Under the pieces are notes generated by a model. It made no database searches. It was not told the DNA's origin and saw only the letters and a program-made list of their open reading frames with translations. This document shows positions 8,225-17,568 of a stretch of 64,000 nucleotides of DNA, piece by piece (position 1 is the stretch's first letter; the number at the start of each line of letters is the position of its first letter). A program made the translations under genes and the position numbers. This DNA comes from Planctomycetaceae bacterium (GTDB taxonomy: Bacteria > Planctomycetota > Planctomycetia > Pirellulales > Pirellulaceae). The stretch lies in NCBI GenBank assembly GCA_020638975.1, contig JACKHN010000006.1:310001-374000 (forward strand), written 5' to 3'.

Positions 8225-9538
8225 TTACGCGAAGCACTGAGCAACAGGTAATCCACGATCCGTGATCGGAACCGGTCGCACGCCGTCGTACAACTCTTTC
8301 GCGTGATCGATGCCCATCGCTCGGTAGATCGTCGCGTGGAAGTCAGCGATCGAGACGGGGTTATCGAGAATGACGTTACCGAGTTCATCGGTCGTGCCGA
8401 CCGCTTGTCCCGTTTTCAGGCCGCCGCCGGCGAGCACCATGCTGAACGCTTTGCTGTAATGACCGCGCCCCCCTCCCCCATCAAATTCGGGAGGACGACC
8501 AAACTCCGTGGCCACAACGATCAGCGTCTTATCAAGTCGCTGCCGTCTCTCGAGATCTTCAATCAGCGCGGCGAAGGCCTGATCAAGTTGCTCGATCATG
8601 ATGTGCTGATTCAACTGCCCTTCATTGTGCGTATCCCAACCGGTGCCGTTGATGAAGTTCAAGTTGAAGGATACTTCGACGAACCGTACACCTTCTTGAA
8701 CGAGACGTCTCGCCAATAAGCAACGCTGACCGAACTCGCCACCATAAGCCCCGCGCACCGAATCCGCCTCGCTCTTGAGGTCGAACACACTCATAAACTT
8801 TGGCCCAGCGAGCTTTAGTCCTTCGATGCTACTGGCCGCGTAGTCCTCTAAACGCCGTTGACCTGGATTCCGCTCAAGATAGGCTCGTCGCAGTTCGGCG
8901 AGCATGGCCTCACGGCGTTGTTGTCGCAGGTCCGTCACATCCGCAGGTCGTTTGAGACCCGTTGGACCAAGTTCGGTTTCGGTCAAATACAGATAGCTGT
9001 GCTTTGCTCCCAAGAAGCCGGGCCCGCGACTCGCGCTTGGATAGCCCATCACGACGTATGCGGGCACGCCTTCGCCACGAGCGCCCAACTCATGCGAGGC
9101 TACTGATCCGATCGACGGGTACACCGTTGTCCCAGTTGGTGGACGCCCGACGTGAACGCGGTTCACGGCTGCCGCATGTTCGTCGATGACGTCATGATGA
9201 CACGTGCGCATAAGGATAGTTCGATCAAGCAACTTGGCCATGCGGGGCAAGTGTTCGCAGACATTGACGCCCTCGATCGCCGTCGGAATCGCGTCGTAGT
9301 AGGAGCCCGCCTTCTTTGCTTTCGCATCGCCCTTCTTCTTCGGGTCCCAAGTATCGATGTGGCAGGCTCCACCACCCAACCACAGGAAGATGCAGCTGTC
9401 AGCGGTCGCCGTCGGAGCGGCATTCGCGACAGTATCGTCAGCGAACAGGCGGTTGGTAAACAAGCTTGAACCGGTGGCCAGGGCGACCGTCGCTCCTGAA
9501 GCTCGCAGAAAATCGCGGCGTGTAGATAAGTGAGTCAT
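8225..9538 (-). CDS. DUF1501 family protein, twin-arginine signal
   Basis: A 437-residue DUF1501 protein with a clear twin-arginine signal, STRRDFLRASGATVALATG, ending near LFA. Superfamily landmarks: CIFLWLGGGACHIDTWDPK near residue 50, RTCHHDVIDEHAAAVNRVHVG, RCLLARRLVQEGVRFVEV, GWDTHNEGQLNQ, LIVVATEFGRPPEF and GRGHYSKAFSMVLAGGG. It lies 62 bp downstream of the DUF1549/DUF1553 gene on the same strand, the standard planctomycete pairing in which the two are made together and exported. The DUF1501 partner is usually taken as a phosphatase/sulfatase-fold hydrolase, but no reaction has been read from this sequence. Confidence 0.9.
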   Translation of the reverse strand: MTHLSTRRDFLRASGATVALATGSSLFTNRLFADDTVANAAPTATADSCIFLWLGGGACHIDTWDPKKKGDAKAKKAGSYYDAIPTAIEGVNVCEHLPRMAKLLDRTILMRTCHHDVIDEHAAAVNRVHVGRPPTGTTVYPSIGSVASHELGARGEGVPAYVVMGYPSASRGPGFLGAKHSYLYLTETELGPTGLKRPADVTDLRQQRREAMLAELRRAYLERNPGQRRLEDYAASSIEGLKLAGPKFMSVFDLKSEADSVRGAYGGEFGQRCLLARRLVQEGVRFVEVSFNLNFINGTGWDTHNEGQLNQHIMIEQLDQAFAALIEDLERRQRLDKTLIVVATEFGRPPEFDGGGGRGHYSKAFSMVLAGGGLKTGQAVGTTDELGNVILDNPVSIADFHATIYRAMGIDHAKELYDGVRPVPITDRGLPVAQCFA

Positions 9539-9600
9539 TGTCTTCGTACTTGCGTGTTAGATCGCTGATTTCGATGGGGGAGTTGAACGAACTACGGACA

Positions 9601-12600
9601 TTACGGAATGAAAATGAACTCCGGGGAATTGAACATCGCCCACACCACGTCCTCCATCCGCTCGCGCCAATCCGCGGCAAGCCCCGGCGTCGGCGGATCG
9701 CCGGCTTGGACTTCGCGTTCCATTTCGAGTTTGATCCTCGTGGCTTCGGCACTCAGATGATTCGACCACGACACCGTGTTTCGTTGTTTCTTGCGTTCTG
9801 GTTGGTGCGTAGCGTTCAATACGCGCGACTCAAACCCATCGCGAATCATATCGACGAACATTGACTGTTCAGTGGCGGTGGGCGGTCGCGATAAGATTTG
9901 CAGCGACACCGCTTCGACGAGTGTTTCCGGGGTTGAATCGTCGAGACAGAACCCCGTGATGGCATTGTCATCCGACAGTCGCACCGCCCTCGCGCCGATG
10001 ACTCCGTTGGCAAGCGTCAATGGCTGAAGCACCGTCGGCGATTGTTCGCGGACGGTCAACGGATTGGGCCGCGAGTCGCGCCAGCCGTAAGCTAACAGTA
10101 AATCGATCACGCTTTGCGACATCGGCAGAGCAAGCGCTGGTCGATCACGCTCATTCGAAAGTGAAGTAAACTGCCATGCTCGATTCGGATCGCCGAGGTT
10201 CAGGAACGAATCGACGGGCCTGCGGCCTTCGGGATCAAGGGTTAATGATTCCGCTCGCATCTGCTTACCCGATGCGGCGAACAGCGAGTCGACCAATTGT
10301 TCAGCGGACATACGGCGGCGCGTCGGCGAGGCGAATAGGTCCGCATCTACGTCCGAGTCGGTTGCGACTTGGCGTTGATACGTATGCGAGTTAAAGATCA
10401 GTCGAGCCACATGCTGCAGATCGTAGCCACTGACGATAAGTTGTCGTGAAAGGTATTCGAGCAATTTGGGATGCGAAGCTTCCTGGTCAGTTTCCCAGTC
10501 ATCCACCGGTTCGATCAGGCCCCGACCTAGATAGCGTCGCCATAATCGATTGACCAGTACCTTCGCGAATCGATTGTCATGCGACGAGGTGATTGCGGCG
10601 GCAAGTTGCTCTCGCGTATCTCCGACTTGGCGAAAGTATTCGAGCGAATCGGGGTCGATTTCTAGCGAGGCGAAAGGCCAAGTCGGATCGATCTTGGTAC
10701 CGGGTTTCAGCGTAATTTCGACCAGCGGCTTCCTGGCGCCTTCACTGACCGGCACGGTGCTCGTCTTCGGCAAGGTAATCGTCTTGCGTTCCAACATGGC
10801 CGCGAGGCTGAACAGTTCCTGCTGCTTGAAAGGATGGTACGGTGCGTCATGGCATCGGGCACAGGTCATGTCCATGGCGAGGAAAGCTTTGCCGAGTACA
10901 TGTGCTTTGGCAGCGAAAGGCACGTCGTTCTGGGTGGCCATCGCGAACCCCGCCGGACCGCCGTAGTAGGTGCTTCCTTCCATGAGCACCAACTCGGTGA
11001 CGAATCGATCCATCGGTTTGTTGTCGAGAAACGACTCGTAGATCCACCAGCGAAACGGCCCCGTGTTGTTAAGTTTAGGCTTCAAGATGCCAGGGTTTTC
11101 GGCGAGCACGTCCTGCCAGTAGCCAACCCAATGATCGGCCCAACGAGGATCGTCGAGCAATCGGTCGATGACGCGACTGCGGCGATCGGGGCTCTTATCG
11201 GAAAGGAAGTTCGCGACTTCACTGCGGGACGGGACGATGCCGACGGTGTCGAGCGTCACTCGCCGCAGAAACGCATAGTCGTCCGTCAATTCAGAAGTGG
11301 CGACGCCTTCTTGGGTAAGCCGCTCCGCAATGAACCGGTCGACTTCGTTGTAGACTGCAATGTCGGATGTTATTCCGGCAGGGACAGGGCCAGGCGTCTG
11401 CTCAATCGCTTCGCGTGCTGCGTCGTGGCGACGGTCCCAATACTGCTTCCATTGTTGCGAGGCCAGCTCGCGGTTCTCGCGGTCGATCGTTGCGAGCAAG
11501 TCGCGAAGCTCATCGCGATGAGCGCTCCATGCCTCTTCGGTCAGCGAAACTGGGGCCGCACCGTCTGCAGATAATAGTGCGAACGGTTCGCCCGGCTTGG
11601 CGATTGCCACACACAACTCATCCAGTTCAAGTCGCAATCCACTGCCGCCGACAATCGCGTCAAGTCGCAAAATGTGTTCGCCTTCCGTTAACTCGACGGT
11701 GGCAAACTGTTCCTGACAACCGGGCGGCAATTCTCGAAGATCCGATCGATCGGAAGCCACAGACTCCGGAACTTCTTCGTGACCGCTGGCGTTACGACTT
11801 GTTTCGCCTGTTTGCGCAACAAGCTTCCCGTCGATGTAAAACCTCGCCGCGTTCTTTGATCGAACGAGTATCTGGTACTCACCAGCTTCATTCGCCAACA
11901 CGACTCGCCTTGCTCTCGCCCGCAACAAGAACGGATTCGACCGATCATCGATGACGCCTGTTGAGTTGTACTTCTTGGGATAGCCTACGAAGGCGAACGA
12001 AGGCTGAGCATACTCAAAAGTGGACTCCCGCTTGTTAAGTGTCCAGGCCGTGCCTGGCGGCAGTTTTTCGAACAGTTGCGTGACGATGGAACCGCGTGGC
12101 AGATCGACCGCCGAGGCGAACTCCGCCTCAACCGGATCAGGCGTGATGGCCTGATATCGATCGCGCAGTCGCTGATCGTCGACCGCCTTGCGATAGATCG
12201 CAACTTCATCAATTCGTCCGACCAAGGTACTGCCGATGTTGCCGCCCATCGAAGTGCCGATCCAAACGTCGTCGTTATCAACAACCGGCGGATCGGTCGT
12301 CGGGCCGCCCATGTCCCACGACCCTTGGGAGACTTGCCCGTCAACATAGGCCCGGATCTTTTCGGGCTGGCCGAATTCGTAGACGACGGCAACATGATGC
12401 CAAGTGCCGTCGACGACGAACCCGACGTCCGAATTCCAACGATGGAACGCCTGGGGACGCCCTTCGGTTGCGGCTTTGCGAAACAAAAAGCTCACGCGAG
12501 CCGTGCCATTCATGCCGCGCAGCCGGAGGGCATAGTTCTGATTGTCGGAGGCGTAGCCTTTGTTCTGGGTTCGTCCTTTGCCAAGGATATAGGCCTGCTG

Positions 12601-13008
12601 ATCATTGCTTACCGCAGAGGGATTAACCCACGCTTCGATCGTGATCGTTTCGCCGTTTGCAAAATCAAGTACGCTGTTCTCACCGGGATCGGGAACGCGG
12701 ACCAGATTCTTTGCTCCACTGATCGTGAGCGACCGATTCTCGTCGTCAAACAGCGGGTATTCTTTGGGAGTAGGGCCAGCGTTTCCGAGTGTCGCATTTC
12801 CTTCCAAGTGCCCGACTAGGTTGGTGCCATCGATCGAGTTCGCAACGCATTCTGTGCCGTGAGACTCACTGAAATGCCAATGCGCGATGGGCCCATCTTC
12901 ACGTATCATTTCGGCATAGGCCTTCAAACGGGTGACACGTTCTTCGTCGCCTGCCGCGGCGGAACAGATCACGACCGTGAACACGATAACAGCAACCAAA
13001 CATCGCAT
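9601..13008 (-). CDS. LamG/PA14-like/DUF1549/DUF1553 multidomain exported protein
   Basis: An 1135-residue secreted protein. Residues 1-20 are a Sec signal (CLVAVIVFTVVICSAAAG). About 90-285 form a LamG/concanavalin-like domain (ETITIEAWVNP, WHHVAVVYEFG, GRIDEVAIYRKA). About 355-470 resemble a PA14-type carbohydrate-binding domain (ARFYIDGKLVAQTGE, GEHILRLDAIVGGSGLRLEL). About 550-740 are DUF1549, including CARCHDAP at 716-723, a CxxCH c-type haem motif. About 820-1120 are DUF1553 (VLVNRLWRRYLGRGLIEP, NSHTYQRQV, RRMSAEQLVDSLF). The start has AGGAGA about ten bases upstream. The layout suggests a carbohydrate-binding, possibly haem-bearing periplasmic protein working with the downstream DUF1501 protein; the reaction is not known to me. 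Confidence 0.92.
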   Translation of the reverse strand: MRCLVAVIVFTVVICSAAAGDEERVTRLKAYAEMIREDGPIAHWHFSESHGTECVANSIDGTNLVGHLEGNATLGNAGPTPKEYPLFDDENRSLTISGAKNLVRVPDPGENSVLDFANGETITIEAWVNPSAVSNDQQAYILGKGRTQNKGYASDNQNYALRLRGMNGTARVSFLFRKAATEGRPQAFHRWNSDVGFVVDGTWHHVAVVYEFGQPEKIRAYVDGQVSQGSWDMGGPTTDPPVVDNDDVWIGTSMGGNIGSTLVGRIDEVAIYRKAVDDQRLRDRYQAITPDPVEAEFASAVDLPRGSIVTQLFEKLPPGTAWTLNKRESTFEYAQPSFAFVGYPKKYNSTGVIDDRSNPFLLRARARRVVLANEAGEYQILVRSKNAARFYIDGKLVAQTGETSRNASGHEEVPESVASDRSDLRELPPGCQEQFATVELTEGEHILRLDAIVGGSGLRLELDELCVAIAKPGEPFALLSADGAAPVSLTEEAWSAHRDELRDLLATIDRENRELASQQWKQYWDRRHDAAREAIEQTPGPVPAGITSDIAVYNEVDRFIAERLTQEGVATSELTDDYAFLRRVTLDTVGIVPSRSEVANFLSDKSPDRRSRVIDRLLDDPRWADHWVGYWQDVLAENPGILKPKLNNTGPFRWWIYESFLDNKPMDRFVTELVLMEGSTYYGGPAGFAMATQNDVPFAAKAHVLGKAFLAMDMTCARCHDAPYHPFKQQELFSLAAMLERKTITLPKTSTVPVSEGARKPLVEITLKPGTKIDPTWPFASLEIDPDSLEYFRQVGDTREQLAAAITSSHDNRFAKVLVNRLWRRYLGRGLIEPVDDWETDQEASHPKLLEYLSRQLIVSGYDLQHVARLIFNSHTYQRQVATDSDVDADLFASPTRRRMSAEQLVDSLFAASGKQMRAESLTLDPEGRRPVDSFLNLGDPNRAWQFTSLSNERDRPALALPMSQSVIDLLLAYGWRDSRPNPLTVREQSPTVLQPLTLANGVIGARAVRLSDDNAITGFCLDDSTPETLVEAVSLQILSRPPTATEQSMFVDMIRDGFESRVLNATHQPERKKQRNTVSWSNHLSAEATRIKLEMEREVQAGDPPTPGLAADWRERMEDVVWAMFNSPEFIFIP

Positions 13009-13172
13009 AAATCAAAATCTCCTGAAGTGTTCTCATGTCGTAAGATACTCACCAGCAGGCAGATCCGTCAAATCGCGTCGCATGCGAGCCCCGATCAACG
13101 ATGCGTGAATTACTGCTTGTGATCCCGCCCGTCGGATCTTACGATGACCGCCTCAACCAAGGAGTTCACATC

Positions 13173-14297
13173 ATGTCTCATCTGCCGCAGTCGACCGCCG
13201 ATGCAATGGACCTCGATGCAACGAAGCTGCAAACCGCTTACGACTTGCTCGATCGTTGGACGCGTGAGGGCTCCGTGCCCGGCGGTGCGATCCTCGTTGG
13301 GCGGCACGGCAAGACCGTCTCGCCTCATTTCTCGGGAAGACAAGGCCCAGAACCAGATGCGGACGCGATCCGTCGCGATGGCATGTTTCTATTGGCATCG
13401 ATCTCGAAGCCGATCACGTACATGGGCGCGATGATCCTCGTCGAGCGAGGATTGCTAGGGCTGACCGATCTCGTGACGCACTACATCCCCGAGTTCGCCG
13501 CGCATCACAAAGACGAGACGCGAGTTCACCATCTGTTCACGCACACGTCCGGACTTCCGGACATGCTGGAGAACAACGAAGAGTTGCGGCGAAAGCATGC
13601 CCCGCTTTCTGATTTCATCCAAGGTGCAATTCGCGATACGGTGCCTCTGTTTCGCGCAGGCACGGATCTCAGCTATCAAAGTATGGGAACCTTGGTAGTG
13701 GCCGAATTGGTGCAACGGATTTCCGGGCTCACGATTGCGGACTTCCTGAAGAAAGAAATCTTCGAGCCACTGGGACTGCGATCGACAGGACTTGGCTCGG
13801 CAGGACTGGATCGGCAGCGAATTGTGCGTGTTGAAACACCCGAGTACCAAGCCGACAGCGACTTTGGTTGGAACAGTCGCTACTGGCAGGAACTGGGTTC
13901 ACCGTGGGGCGGCATGTTCAGCTCGCCGGAGGACTTTGCGGTGATCTGTCAGTTGTTATTGAATGGTGGTGAGTACCGCAGCGTTCGCATCCTGTCACCT
14001 GGAACCGTCCGGATGATGACAACGAATCGCTTGAACGACTATCCGGAGTTGCCCGAACCGATCCGCCGCACACAACCTTGGGGGCTGGGTTGGCGCATGA
14101 ATCACACGGGAGATCACGATAGTTGGGGCGACAGTCTGGATCGGCAGGTGTTCGGTCACACAGGTGCGACGGGAACCACGGTCTGGATGGACCGAGATCG
14201 CAATGGCTTCTGTATTTTGCTGACAACGGCCATTCGGTCGAACGCTCCATGGCGTCTCGTGAGATTGTCAAACGCGATAGCCGCGGCCTTTGTTTGA
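13173..14297 (+). CDS. Beta-lactamase-fold serine hydrolase (class C/EstB-like)
   Basis: A 374-residue protein with the penicillin-binding-protein-like serine hydrolase signature: S76-I-S-K79 (SxxK), Y168-Q-S in place of YxN, and a late HTG box (FGHTGATGTT). Flanking phrases HLFTHTSGLPDML and PWGGMFSSPEDFAVICQLLLNGG are typical of the beta-lactamase-related esterase/peptidase group rather than true beta-lactamases. The start is the ATG at 13173, eight bases after AAGGAG. No signal peptide is evident, so it is probably cytosolic, and its substrate (ester, D-amino-acid peptide) is unknown. Divergent from the DUF1549/DUF1553 gene. Confidence 0.85.
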   Translation: MSHLPQSTADAMDLDATKLQTAYDLLDRWTREGSVPGGAILVGRHGKTVSPHFSGRQGPEPDADAIRRDGMFLLASISKPITYMGAMILVERGLLGLTDLVTHYIPEFAAHHKDETRVHHLFTHTSGLPDMLENNEELRRKHAPLSDFIQGAIRDTVPLFRAGTDLSYQSMGTLVVAELVQRISGLTIADFLKKEIFEPLGLRSTGLGSAGLDRQRIVRVETPEYQADSDFGWNSRYWQELGSPWGGMFSSPEDFAVICQLLLNGGEYRSVRILSPGTVRMMTTNRLNDYPELPEPIRRTQPWGLGWRMNHTGDHDSWGDSLDRQVFGHTGATGTTVWMDRDRNGFCILLTTAIRSNAPWRLVRLSNAIAAAFV

Positions 14298-14310
14298 TCT
14301 CGCGTTTGAC
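14267..14310. terminator. Possible hairpin spanning the serine hydrolase stop codon
   Basis: Inverted repeat GTCAAACGCGA (14267-14277) and TCGCGTTTGAC (14300-14310), 11 bp perfect, with the stop codon inside. No T-run follows on either strand, so its role as terminator is uncertain. Confidence 0.3.
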
Positions 14311-14438
14311 CTTCGCCTGACAATGAGAAGCCGCGATGTTGGGCTTCTTGAAGTCTTTGTCAAAGACCAATCAAAACGAAAAAGGTCGCAAGCCCTGCTA
14401 AAGCAATGACTTGCGACCAATGGCGATCGTTTGCGAAG

Positions 14439-14511
<73 letters not shown>

Positions 14512-15420
14512 ATTAGATACGTTTTGACTCTTGTTCTTATTGAGCTTTATTGCTGAATTGCAGTCTATCTTGAAATTCCCTGCTACCCCGATGTTACTAA
14601 AAGAAGTCGTCTAAGGGTAGAAGTACCCGTTGTCGTCCAATCAATTAGCGGGAACGCCGATCCTCATAAGAGAGGACCGACAAGGCCAGATTCTAATCGC
14701 GCTCGGGCCAAGAAGGAACAGGGGGCGAAGTTTCCTCAAACGCTCCACGATCAAGCCTTCCCAGTACCGCAAACGGACTATTAGTTCGGCACCTTCCAGA
14801 CAAGGCTTTAGCCGAATGTTTATGGGGCAAGGCGGATCTTGGGCACACTTCGAACCCGTTGTGCAATCACACCCGCGACTTCAGCGACACATTGCGAGGA
14901 TTTCACGGAAAACGCCAAATCAAAGGGTGAGTTTAAAGAATTAACGGATCGAACGCTCGAAGGAAATCTGCGGGATTCTGGAGCAGGTGAATTCGATAGC
15001 TCGATGGGACACTCAGCGACCAACCGATTCATCTCAGACGTCACAAGGGGTTGTTGACTAGTGCTGCGTTACAGCTAAGGATTAGGAGTGAATGAATTGA
15101 GTAAGGCCTCGGACGTGCCCAGCTTTCCTCGCCGCCCGACCGCTTACGCGTCACGGCTCACGAAACGGGAAGACCCTAAAATCAAGGGGTAACGCAGCAC
15201 TAGAGACTCTGTTTCCGAAAACCCGATCTGTCCCGGACTGATGCCGATCGGATAGGGCGATTCCTGTAGAATCTAGAGTATCGGGGCTTTCGCCATGCAT
15301 TGCCGTAAACGAACGCACGCCTTTCTATCGGTCGACCCTTGGGGCCAGGTCTTTTCACATCTTTGGAGAGGGGCATAGTCTCACCGGCCCGTCTACAACG
15401 ATGTTGAGAGCCCTGGTCTA
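14512..15420. other. Long intergenic region containing one MITE-like element
   Basis: About 900 bp between tRNA-Phe and the next serine hydrolase. The only structured content I can support is the inverted-repeat element at 15058-15203. Short open frames in 14630-15057 resemble no family I know and lack ribosome sites. Confidence 0.5.
15058..15203 (-). mobile_element. MITE-like element, family b, copy A
   Basis: A 146-bp element bounded by a perfect 15-bp terminal inverted repeat, CTAGTGCTGCGTTAC (15058-15072) and GTAACGCAGCACTAG (15189-15203). The interior is GC-rich and matches, in opposite orientation, the element at 54372-54526 over nearly its whole length. It is too short to code for a transposase and none is present in the window, so it would be non-autonomous. 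Confidence 0.8.
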
Positions 15421-17040
15421 ATGAGGCAATCTGAACGAAACAACTGGCTGATGACCGCTGGCCTAGCCTTTTCCATTGCGACGACGCTTACCAGAGCTGG
15501 CGAATCCGAACTTCAGCGGCACTTCGGCGAGCAACAGTTCGCGCCTGAAGGAGGCTTCGTTTTCACGCCGGGCCAAAAGCTCTGCGATCTCGTGTGGGAG
15601 GATCCTAAGCTAGTGGCCACGGTGGTTGACGATCTGACGATCCCGACTCGATGGTTCAACCAGCGGTTCGAGGAAGTCGAGACCGCAATCGAACCGGGAC
15701 GCTACTACGCCTACGGCGAGGCGCCTGTCCCCGCTGGACCACCGCTGCGACGAGCGATGACCTGTTGCTGCGTCGCGAGTGATCTAAAACTGACTGACCT
15801 CGCCGAAAAGACGATTGCACAGAAGTCGATCGCACAGACCGCCGATCCGGTCGACACGGATCACCGACGCAAAGAAGTCGAAGAGTTGATAATTCGTTGG
15901 CGAATGACGGAGGAGGGTGCAATCGAGTTGGCGGCGTTGTTGGATACGGATCGGCCACCAAGTTCGGTTCGTTTGGGGCAGTGGCAGATGGAAAACGCCA
16001 CCGAGCATGTGAGGCTCAAGCGAAAGCTAATGGGCCTCGCCCACAAGCCGCTCGTGAAAGTCATTCCCAAGCGTTTGCAGGGAGAGCCCGCTCCTACCTT
16101 GCGGAACGCGCCGCTGGAACAGACGGGGATCAGCGAGGCGCAAGTCGGGGAGATCGAGTGCAAGCTGGACGAATGGTATGCCGCTTCGCAGGAACCGATG
16201 GCGGTGGTGATCTCCCGAAACGGAGTGATTGTTTTGGAAAAAGGTTACGGTACGTTGAACGACAAAGAGGTCACGATTGACACGCCGATGCGTCTGGACT
16301 CGGCGATGAAACCTCTGATCGGACTGCAACTGGCCACGTATGTTGACCGCGGGATCGTGCAGCTTGACGAGCCGATCGGCAACTATCTACCCGAGTTCGA
16401 TTCTCCAGATGACCGCCACCTCACCTTCCGCGCTGGTCATGTCCATGCCACCGGCATCGAGTTCCCCTGGGAGCTTGCATTTCGACGACTGTTCTACTTT
16501 CACACATGGCACGAGAGCTTGATCGCGCACTGCCCGCGCGAGTGGACGTCCGGGGCCAAGCATCGATACGGTGTCGTCGGCGTCATCCTGTCCGTTCGGG
16601 CGATCGAACTGCTGCGGGGAAGGAACTATTGGGATGCGATGGAGCGGGATTTGTTCGCTCCGCTGGGCATCCATAACGTGTTGCCGGGGGGAACAGGTTT
16701 CTCCGCAGAAAGCATGGCTCGTATTGGCGTGTTGTTAGACAACCGCGGAAAATACGGAGCATGGGAAGTCATCTCTGAACAGACACACGCAGCGATCCTG
16801 CCCACGGCGCTTAAACCATACTTTCCCAACCTGGACATGGAGTATGGTATCGGGCTCCAAGACGCCAGCCAACATCTGGGACCAAGCAGCTACGGTCATG
16901 GCGGTGGCTGCGGCACATTACTTGCGATAAATCCGCAAAAGCATCTTGTCTTTGCGATGGTCAGGAATAGTCAGGGAAAGGACTTCGCGAAACACCGAGC
17001 AGAAGTCACGGCATTGCTAAAGAAGTGGACGGACGAATGA
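15421..17040 (+). CDS. Beta-lactamase-related serine hydrolase with N-terminal extension
   Basis: A 539-residue protein. A weak signal-like segment (WLMTAGLAFSIATTLTRAG, 9-27) is followed by about 230 residues I do not recognise, then a beta-lactamase-fold domain from about 250. Its SxxK is S294-A-M-K297 (RLDSAMKPL), the second motif is Y383-G-V where YxN is expected, and the third is HGGG (YGHGGGCGT). Loss of the Asn in YxN is unusual and may alter activity. The phrase VQLDEPIGNYLPEF is typical of the family. The ATG at 15421 has no clear ribosome site. It is not similar in sequence to the serine hydrolase at 13173 beyond the motifs. Probably periplasmic or envelope-associated. Confidence 0.8.
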   Translation: MRQSERNNWLMTAGLAFSIATTLTRAGESELQRHFGEQQFAPEGGFVFTPGQKLCDLVWEDPKLVATVVDDLTIPTRWFNQRFEEVETAIEPGRYYAYGEAPVPAGPPLRRAMTCCCVASDLKLTDLAEKTIAQKSIAQTADPVDTDHRRKEVEELIIRWRMTEEGAIELAALLDTDRPPSSVRLGQWQMENATEHVRLKRKLMGLAHKPLVKVIPKRLQGEPAPTLRNAPLEQTGISEAQVGEIECKLDEWYAASQEPMAVVISRNGVIVLEKGYGTLNDKEVTIDTPMRLDSAMKPLIGLQLATYVDRGIVQLDEPIGNYLPEFDSPDDRHLTFRAGHVHATGIEFPWELAFRRLFYFHTWHESLIAHCPREWTSGAKHRYGVVGVILSVRAIELLRGRNYWDAMERDLFAPLGIHNVLPGGTGFSAESMARIGVLLDNRGKYGAWEVISEQTHAAILPTALKPYFPNLDMEYGIGLQDASQHLGPSSYGHGGGCGTLLAINPQKHLVFAMVRNSQGKDFAKHRAEVTALLKKWTDE

Positions 17041-17305
17041 TGGCCACTCGCTTGCCGAACGAAACACCGGAGGTTGAGATGTCGTCGCGAGTTGCAATAC
17101 GTGGGCTTCAGTCGACCCGTAGGCATGAGTCAGCTGATCCCGCCCGATATCGTCGAGGCCTTCCTCGATGTTGCTCAACTTTGACATACACTTTCGGATC
17201 AAACCCTGGACGCGATGACGTGTATTTTGGATGCGCGACCTATCCCTTAACGGCATGTTCCTCTAGGCTACGTGTCCAACTCCGACTCAAACCCTGGGAG
17301 AACTA

Positions 17306-17506
17306 ATGGTTGTCATGCGTGTCCGCGACCGCGAATCGATCCAAGAGGCCGTCCGCCGCTTCCGCAAACTTGTTGAACGAAGTGGCCTAAAGCGAGAAAT
17401 GCGAAGTCGACAATTCTACGAAAAGCCCAGCGATATTAAGCGACGTGCACGCCTGCGTGCTGTGCGTCGAAACCTCGCAGCCAAACGTGCGATCAAAAGT
17501 CGGTAG
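17306..17506 (+). CDS. rpsU: 30S ribosomal protein S21
   Basis: A 66-residue highly basic protein matching bS21: ESIQEAVRRFRKLVERSG followed by an Arg-rich C-terminal helix (KPSDIKRRARLRAVRRN). S21 binds the small subunit near the 3' end of 16S rRNA and promotes initiation. The start ATG at 17306 follows GGGAGA; a second ATG three codons later is less well spaced. It stands alone, not in the dnaG/rpoD context seen in proteobacteria. Confidence 0.93.
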   Translation: MVVMRVRDRESIQEAVRRFRKLVERSGLKREMRSRQFYEKPSDIKRRARLRAVRRNLAAKRAIKSR

Positions 17507-17568
17507 CTCGCATAACCGCTCTCTCGACGAAGATTCTTGCCGTTTCAGCATGTCCGGGACACTCGTCG

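Noticed and set aside
14630..14944. 104-codon frame after tRNA-Phe, considered as an integrase remnant
   Set aside because: No integrase motif, no ribosome site, and it lies on the 5' side of the tRNA, whereas integration would normally occur at the 3' end.
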